From positions 32,669,686 to 32,733,685 of the forward strand of contig NC_083604.1 of NCBI RefSeq assembly GCF_029168945.1: a stretch of DNA of 64,000 nucleotides, given 5' to 3'. Of this stretch, positions 58,277 through 64,000 are shown piece after piece; position 1 is the first letter of the stretch, and the number at the start of each line of letters is the position of its first letter. The translations under genes and the position numbers were made by a program. The stretch comes from Cannabis sativa. Taxonomy: Eukaryota > Streptophyta > Magnoliopsida > Rosales > Cannabaceae. Below the pieces are notes generated by a model that was not told the origin of the DNA, searched no databases, and worked only from the letters and a program-made list of their open reading frames with translations.

Positions 58277-60172
58277 TGTTGGGTTTTATGCCCTAAATAA
58301 AACTCATTTCAATATAATCAGATTTACTTATTAATATAGATCAGAAATAACATTTAATGTTGCATGGTTCACATGATTTATTTCATGATTATATGTACAT
58401 AATGTAAAAATTCATCTGAAACCCTTTTCACATACTTGATCCTGTTTATTGTGCCGTCAACACATTGGAAAGTAAACATGACTATGTGAATAAAGTTTCC
58501 TAGATTTATCAGACACAGGGTTTTATTGATATGATAATCTACAGCAAGAGTTTACTTGTATTTGGAGAAATACTATGTTCTTTCCAGAACATTGGTTAAA
58601 GTAAAGCTCAGGTTGGATGCATGGAGTATGCATCGGAAGGGATCGATATTGAACTTTGACTTAGATTTTATTAAACTTACCGTAGAATCTATTCAAGTCA
58701 ATATCACCAAGTTGATCCTAGATCAAATGAACTTAATCCTGTTATGATTAGGCTCAATCTTGAAAGGCTATTCGTGTTCTTTGATTTGTTAGTTAAGCCT
58801 ACTTTTAGGTCAGGGTGATACGTACTTTTTGGGAACACGGTAGTGTAATTGAGTGGGAGCGCTAGCATAAACATGGAATCTATAGCTTCTATCTGGCGAA
58901 TAGTAAGCAAAGGATGATCACCTTCGAGCTTGACCAAACGAAAATAAATGGTGGAGATCTCATTTCACATAAGCTGAAATATCATTTATACGGGGTCAAG
59001 TGTTTTAAGGATAAAATACATAGTAGGGTGTTACGGTAATTTAATCCCTTTACTGTGTAGATCATTCATATAGAGGATAATTGATCAAATTAGGATTATA
59101 ACAATGGATAACTAATGATGTGTCTATATGGTGGAACATATAGAGCATTCTATATACTGAGAGTGCAATTCTAAGTTCTATGCGTGGATTCAACGAAGAA
59201 TTAATAAGTTAGTGAATTTTAGTGCTAAATTCTTGATCTACTTATTGGAAGCTCGGTTATATAGACCCATGGTCCCCCCACTAGTTGAGATAATATTGCT
59301 TGTAAGACTCATGTAATTGGTTTTGATTAATCAATTATAATTCTCAAATTAGACTATGTCTATTTGTGAAATTTTCACTAAGTAAGGGCGAAATTGTAAA
59401 GAAAGAGTTTATAGGGGCATATTTGTTAATTATGATACTTTGTATGGTTCAATTAATAAATATGATAAATGACAATATTATTTAATAATTATTTATAGTT
59501 ATTAAATAGTTAGAATTGGCATTTCAATGGTTGAATTAGGAAATTGGCATTTTTGAGAAAATCAGATACAAAAGGTGTTAAAATTGCAAAATTGCAAAAA
59601 GCAAGGCCCAATCCACTAAGTGTATGGCCGGCCACCTATGTAGGTATTTTAAGTTGATTTTTTTCATTATTTTAATGCCATATAATTCAAATCTAACCCC
59701 AGTGGAATGCTATAAATAGATAGTGAAGGCTTCAGGAAAATTACACTTTTCTTCTGACACTTTCTGAATCAGAAAAACTGAGCCTTCTCTCTCCCTATCT
59801 TTAGCTACAACTTCTTCTTTCTTCTTCCTTTGAATTTCGAAATCCTTAGTGATTAGAGTAGTGCCCACACACATCAAGTGATACCTCAATCATAGTGAGG
59901 AAGATCGTGAAGAAAGATCATTAGCAAAGGAGTTTCAGCATCAAAGATTCAGAGAAAGATATCCAGGTTCAGATATTGATAATGCTCTGCTACAGAAAGG
60001 AATCAAGGGCTAGATATCTGAACGGAAGGAGTCATTATATTTCGCTGCACCCAATGTAAGGTTTCTTAAACTTTATATGTGTTTATTTCATCGTTTTAGA
60101 AAGTTCATATTTAGGATGTTAATAAACATACTTGTGAGTAGATCTAAGATCCTGGTAAAATAATTTCCAACA
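58277..60172 (+). repeat. 5' LTR of A3 (1,896 bp)
   Basis: TGTTGGGTTTTATGCCC to AATTTCCAACA. GGCCGGCC at 59626-59633, TATA box at 59711-59718, followed by the primer-binding site ACTGGCCTCAGAGCC. Frames 58556-58747 (plus) and 58937-58704 (minus) are LTR frames. Confidence 0.95.
59711..59718 (+). promoter_or_regulatory. TATA box of A3 LTR
   Basis: TATAAATA, with GGCCGGCC 77 bases upstream. It would direct transcription rightward into the Tat ORF. Confidence 0.65.
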
Positions 60173-60190
60173 ACTGGCCTCAGAGCCATG
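60173..60190 (+). other. Primer-binding site of A3
   Basis: ACTGGCCTCAGAGCC immediately after the LTR, as in A1 and C1. Confidence 0.8.
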
Positions 60191-60632
60191 GTAATTGATT
60201 TACTTGCAAGAAATTTGGACTTTAAAATGATTGTTTGTATGTTCTTTGGATGGTATCATGTTGTATTGAGTGTTATTTGATGATTGATTGATGTTTGTAA
60301 GTTTTCAAAACCTATTATTACTTGATTGCAAATAGCCATGGTTACTTTTTGCCAGATCTAATGATCTGATGGCTCCCTTGGTCACGATAATAATTTGTAA
60401 CAGGTATATTTACAATCTTCTTTCATCTGTGTATGACCTAGCAACATGATAGGACCCATCCAAAGTGTGCCTGTGTGAGCCTATGTGTTTAATTTGATTA
60501 TAGATACATATAGGTTGTTGTTGCTAAAATAAATTATCATAGTTCTTGATAGAATTTATTTAGGCCCATTTAGTTATTGGGCTTATTCAATTAATAACAG
60601 TTGTTCTTATTAAGGTTAAATTCCTCTCTTTT

Positions 60633-60724
60633 GGGCCTTGTGTGAGAGTTGGGAGCCATAGAAGTGGGTACGACATACTGAACCCAGCACCCCCTCACAT
60701 GAACCACCCCAATTGTGAAGGCCC
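60633..60724 (+). other. Conserved foldable leader block, A3 copy
   Basis: GGGCCTT (60633-60639) and AAGGCCC (60718-60724), with TGTGAG/CTCACA and GGGT/ACCC inside. It is kept although most of the leader before it is deleted. Confidence 0.65.
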
Positions 60725-61171
60725 ATTTGCCTGATTTGAACAACTGTACTAGGTTAATTACACTAGTTTAACCTAATAAAATTGATTAGCAACATAATTA
60801 ATTTCATTTATTTTGAAATTAATTTAAGAAAAATTATAGTTTAAAGAATTTTTTATTCTAAGCTAAACTATATGTATTTTCTTCTATTTAATTAAATATA
60901 GAATTATAACCATCTAGATTCTTTCTGGAACTTAATTTAAATTTTTCATTAAATATTCTTATTTAAGTTGATATTTAGTTATCTACAACTAACCAACGTA
61001 AATCTGAATATCTTTTGAATTTCAAGTTTCAAAATTAAGTTGAGGAATTTTAAGCATTGGTTATTAAGATTCTTTAGATATTTTTTAAGTTAATATCTTT
61101 TCGAATATTAACTTAAAATGGAATATTTTCAAATTAAGTGGTTACAACTTAATTTTTGATATTTAATTAAA

Positions 61172-62548
61172 ATTCGCATAAGGGAGCCCACTTCACCTGT
61201 TCGGCCATCTCCCCCCTTTGTCGGAAAAGGGAAGGCTGTCATGTCTGAGATAAGATCGATGTCAGGTGATGATGGACTTCTGAGTCTCTGTGCGGGCGCT
61301 CATCTTGCACTTTACTTTATTTTTGAGATTCTTGTCTTTCATGCCTTGTGTTTTCTGATGACTGTTTTCTAACCATGCTATTTTTGTTCCGTGTAGACAT
61401 GTCTCAGTAGATGATCGATGCTCTGAGGAAGAGAATGGGTGGAAGCTCTAGCGCCTCTCGTCCAGCCAAGAAGTCTAAGGGTGGTGAGGGGTCCTTGAAA
61501 AAGAGACTTTCTGGAGAGGTCATTGACCTTTCCGAGGAGTTGACTGCTGTAAACCCTTCTACCCCCAAGTCTGCCAAGTCCAAGGAGTCTGGACCACCAA
61601 CGGCTTGGTCTGAACTGGTCAGGAGTACTCCTGAGCGGGTGCAGGCACCAACTCCACCTTTGCCCGTGCTTCCAGAGGCCAAAAAGGGCAAGGAGATGCT
61701 AGCCCACTATATGAACCGGCTGGTTCGCGAGGTCAGTGAGCAACTGGCTGGTGCTGATAGTGACTCATCTCTGGATGTGTTGGTGGGCGAAGTCCTGAAG
61801 GAGTTCACCAGGGTAAGTCTTTTTTGATACTTCCCTTTAACTTTCCACACTTAGCTCCATATGCTAAATTTTTTCCTTTGTGCAGGCCGATCTGAAGTTG
61901 GCCTACACTTACTCCCGGGCTAAGTCTGTTGCTTCCAAGAGCGTTGCTCTGTCCAACACCTTGAAGGCAGAGGCGGACTTGGCCAAAAAGGAAGCTGAGG
62001 AGGCCAGGGCAGAAGCTGGAGCTGTTCGGTTGGAGTTGGACGAGGCCAACAAGAAGCTGTTCGCTACCGAGAAGAAGATCTCTGTGCTGACAAAGGATCT
62101 CGAAGCTGCTGATCGCTTTGAGGAGACCATCAAGACCTTCTCTGCTGAAGTAAACAGTCTTTAGGATGAGAGGACTTCTCTGCGAGCAGTTCTTCTTCGG
62201 ATGGAGGAGGAGAAGGACGCCAAGGTGGGGGAGCTTACGGCTGAGGTGGACAGGTTGAAGGAGAAGGTCAATGCCTTGGAGACAGCCGATCTCAAGCTCT
62301 TCTTTGATATTTGGAAGGCTAATCCCCGGGCCAACTTTGACTACTTGGGCGAGGCTAAGGATATGTACCTTGAGTATTGCTCGGCCCAAGTGGCTTATGG
62401 TGGGAACGAGGTGGCTGCTTCAACCTTCGGCCAAGCTGCTTCCACTTTTGGTCAGGCTGTTGATGGTTCTCCTGTTCAAACAATAGATCCTCCTCCTCCA
62501 GTTGGCCCAGAAGAACCGAACCAAGAGCTTGGGACTCCAGCTGTTTAA
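61172..62548 (+). pseudogene. Tat-lineage extra ORF (antisense to pol), C-terminal part
   Basis: Three exons can be read in one consistent frame: to 61265 (donor CAG|GTGATG), 61397-61812 (acceptor TTCCGTGTAG, donor AGG|GTAAGT) and 61886-62548 (acceptor TTTGTGCAG). The protein has a proline-rich start, a basic stretch ('PAKKSKGGEGSLKKR'), then a long alanine/glutamate/lysine-rich coiled coil ('ADLAKKEAEEARAEAGAVRL') and a conserved-looking end ('DIWKANPRANFDYLG') before TAA at 62546. Stops at 61409-61411 (TAG just before an ATG) and 62162-62164 break it. It resembles plant proteins annotated as 'putative gypsy-type transposon'. It is convergent with the integrase on the minus strand, as in Tat elements with antisense ORFs. 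Confidence 0.68.
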
Positions 62549-63083
62549 ACATTTCCTTAATCTCTTTTTTTTATATATCTTATTCAGCCTTTGGGCTTTT
62601 TCTAAGACATCTTGACCGGCCAAGCGGTCTTTAAACTTGGAATTATTTTTAATTTTTTGGACAACCGGCTGACTAGCGAGCTTTTCATCCCGGTACTACG
62701 TGCTTTTGTCATCCTTAATGAATTTCATTCTCTGTTTATAATTGTCGTGTAATTGTGATTGTTTTATTTTTACCAAATGCTTTGTATAGGTATAGGTGCC
62801 CCCAAGTGACCGAACAGACGTATGACTCTTGGTCACTTGTCTTTCGCAAATATATTGCTTATCTTTTCTCGGTGTTTTGGGTTTGACTAAACCTTTTTTA
62901 CGCACTTTAGGTAAATTATAATCATGCTGATTTTTTTGACTCAATTGAATTGGAAATACTATCTTTATTCATTTATTGATCGAAAATGTATTTGTTACCG
63001 TAGTAACTTACATCAGAGCTATTTGATCCAGTCTGATCTTTTAGCTTAACATGAAATAAAACAAATTGCAGACATAAGAAACT
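62549..63083 (+). other. Spacer between extra ORF and pol, no gene
   Basis: AT-rich; it holds the 3' trailers of both converging transcripts. The minus frame 62944-62696 shows no recognisable domain and is probably incidental. Confidence 0.5.
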
Positions 63084-63273
63084 GTACTTTAAAGTGGTCT
63101 GCCCGACCTGAGTACTTTGTTTCTGAAACCTTTGCACCTAATCCGCCCAGAAGGCCATTCACTGAGAAGCGAATGTTCATTAGTACTTTAAAATGGTCAA
63201 CCCGACCTGAGTACTTTTAAGTGGTCATGTCGACCTTGTGTACTTAAAGTGGTCTACCCGACCTGGTACTTTA
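63084..63273 (+). repeat. Degenerate 26-29-bp repeats after the pol end
   Basis: Units of the form GTACTTTAAAGTGGTC..CCCGACCT occur at 63084-63111, 63183-63210, 63211-63239 and 63240-63265, the last three in direct tandem. They end right at the stop of the integrase frame. Confidence 0.75.
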
Positions 63274-64000
63274 TTGGTAGTATTTCCTTAAATGTTCTCC
63301 ATTCCAGTATCGTGGAACTAGAATGAGTTCCATTTTTTTGTCATACTTACCTAATTTGTATGCTCCAGGGTCGAGAACTTCGACCACTTGGTATGGTCCT
63401 TCCCAGTTAAATCCTAGTACACCTGACGTGTTGTCTTTGGTGTTTAGGAATACCCTTCTTAAGACCATATCTCCCACGAAGAATTTCTGAGCTTTCACTT
63501 GTTTGTTTAAATACCGAGCTACTTTTTGTTGATGAGCTATCAACTTTAAGTTTGCAGTTGCTCGTTTTTCTTCGATTTCATCAAGTAATTCTGCAAGGAG
63601 TATGTGATTGGTACCTTGATCGTACGTCAATCTTCTGTGGTAAGGTGGCTCGAGTTCGACGGACAGCATAGCTTCATAACCGTACGCCATTGCAAATGGT
63701 GTCTGACCGGTTGCTATTTTTTTCGTTGTACGCTATGACCATAGAACTTCAGGGAGTTCTTCTGGCCAATTTCCTTTGGCATCTTTGAGTTTCTTCTTTA
63801 GTGTATCCTTCAAGGTTTTGTTGACTGCTTCAACTTGATCGTTTGCTTGAGGATGTGCCACTGCTGAGAAACTTTTGATGATACCATGGTTCACACAGAA
63901 ATCAGTGAAAGATTGGCTGTCGAACTGTTTGCCATTGTCCGAGACTATTTTGTACGGTAGTCTGAACCGGCATATAATGTTCTTCACTATAAAGTCTTGA
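63271..64000 (-). pseudogene. Gypsy (Tat lineage) integrase, C-terminal part, one nonsense codon
   Basis: Integrase inserts retrotransposon cDNA into the genome. On the minus strand from the window edge the core domain shows 'SDNGKQFDS' and, 35 residues after its Asp, the catalytic Glu in 'NDQVEAVNKTLKDTL', the D-35-E spacing of retroviral-type integrases. After 'LPEVLWS' a TAG at 63735-63733 interrupts the frame, which then continues in phase ('ATGQTPFAMAYGYEAML') through the C-terminal domain ('GDMVLRRV', 'WEGPYQVVEV', 'GAYKL', 'WNGEHLRKYY') to about 63271. The N-terminal part and the rest of pol lie beyond the window. Confidence 0.88.

Larger units (their letters stand above)
58277..61171 (+). 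mobile_element. Truncated copia element A3
   Basis: A complete 5' LTR (58277-60172), primer-binding site and ~1 kb of leader are present; the rest of the element, including the 3' LTR, is missing. About 1 kb of leader between two TGTTTGTAA repeats is deleted at 60292-60300, removing the GC island. The right end at 61171 joins the Tat ORF directly. Confidence 0.88.

Noticed and set aside
61404..62623. Several minus-strand and second plus-strand frames in the Tat extra ORF
   Set aside because: The region is GC-rich and coding on the plus strand with splice sites in phase; the others are shadows.
62696..62944. 82-codon minus frame between extra ORF and pol
   Set aside because: Basic composition only, no recognisable domain; it lies downstream of pol in a spacer. 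Not excluded, but unsupported.

Overview
The window is repeat DNA from a flowering plant, probably a dicot; the species cannot be told. The evidence is AT-rich nested LTR retrotransposons, Ty1/copia elements with BARE/Angela-like LTR ends (TGTTGGG...TTCCAACA), Ty3/gypsy Tat and Tekay pieces, and a CACTA transposon with 3-bp target duplication. I see no host gene, tRNA, rRNA or CRISPR array. The copia LTRs are about 1.79-1.90 kb and fall into three subfamilies: A, B and C.

Left part (1-27836). Element B1 has its 5' LTR off-window except the last 5 bases. Its interior is 6-6002 and its 3' LTR is split into 6003-6450 and 16873-18291 by a complete element A1 (6451-16872, target duplication CCTAG). 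B1 sits inside another B element, B2 (18292-26458), which also carries a solo A-type LTR (20954-22744, duplication ACAAC). B2 abuts a truncated minus-strand gypsy element (gag start and LTR, 26459-27526), which abuts the end of an older copia LTR (27527-27836).

Middle (27837-58029). After an unclassified decayed coding stretch with ~181-bp repeats comes a split fragment of a third B element, B3 (29671-29764 and 54397-54731, then its 3' LTR). Into B3 went C1 (29765-54396, duplication ATTCA). C1 has three LTRs: a scrambled first one, an internal one and a terminal one. C1 carries the only near-intact protein gene, a copia gag with a zinc knuckle and a 100-bp intron-like segment, but no usable pol. 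C1 is split by a minus-strand A element, A2 (39061-50350, duplication ATTTT). A2's LTR is in turn split by a Tekay-like gypsy solo LTR (39546-41928, duplication GTTAG). A non-autonomous CACTA element (55027-56457) lies in the B3 LTR.

Right part (58030-64000). A minus-strand Tat-lineage gypsy element supplies an integrase pseudogene (63271-64000) and, on the opposite strand, a spliced coiled-coil ORF (58030-58276 and 61172-62548). A truncated A element (58277-61171) interrupts that ORF.

How it works together. All A and B elements share the same ruined pol, so they must have moved using enzymes supplied in trans. What they keep is cis-acting: LTR promoters with a GGCCGGCC palindrome about 77 bp before the TATA box, a primer-binding site, a GC-rich hairpin island, a conserved foldable leader block and a polypurine tract. 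The nesting order gives a relative history: B oldest, then C, then A.
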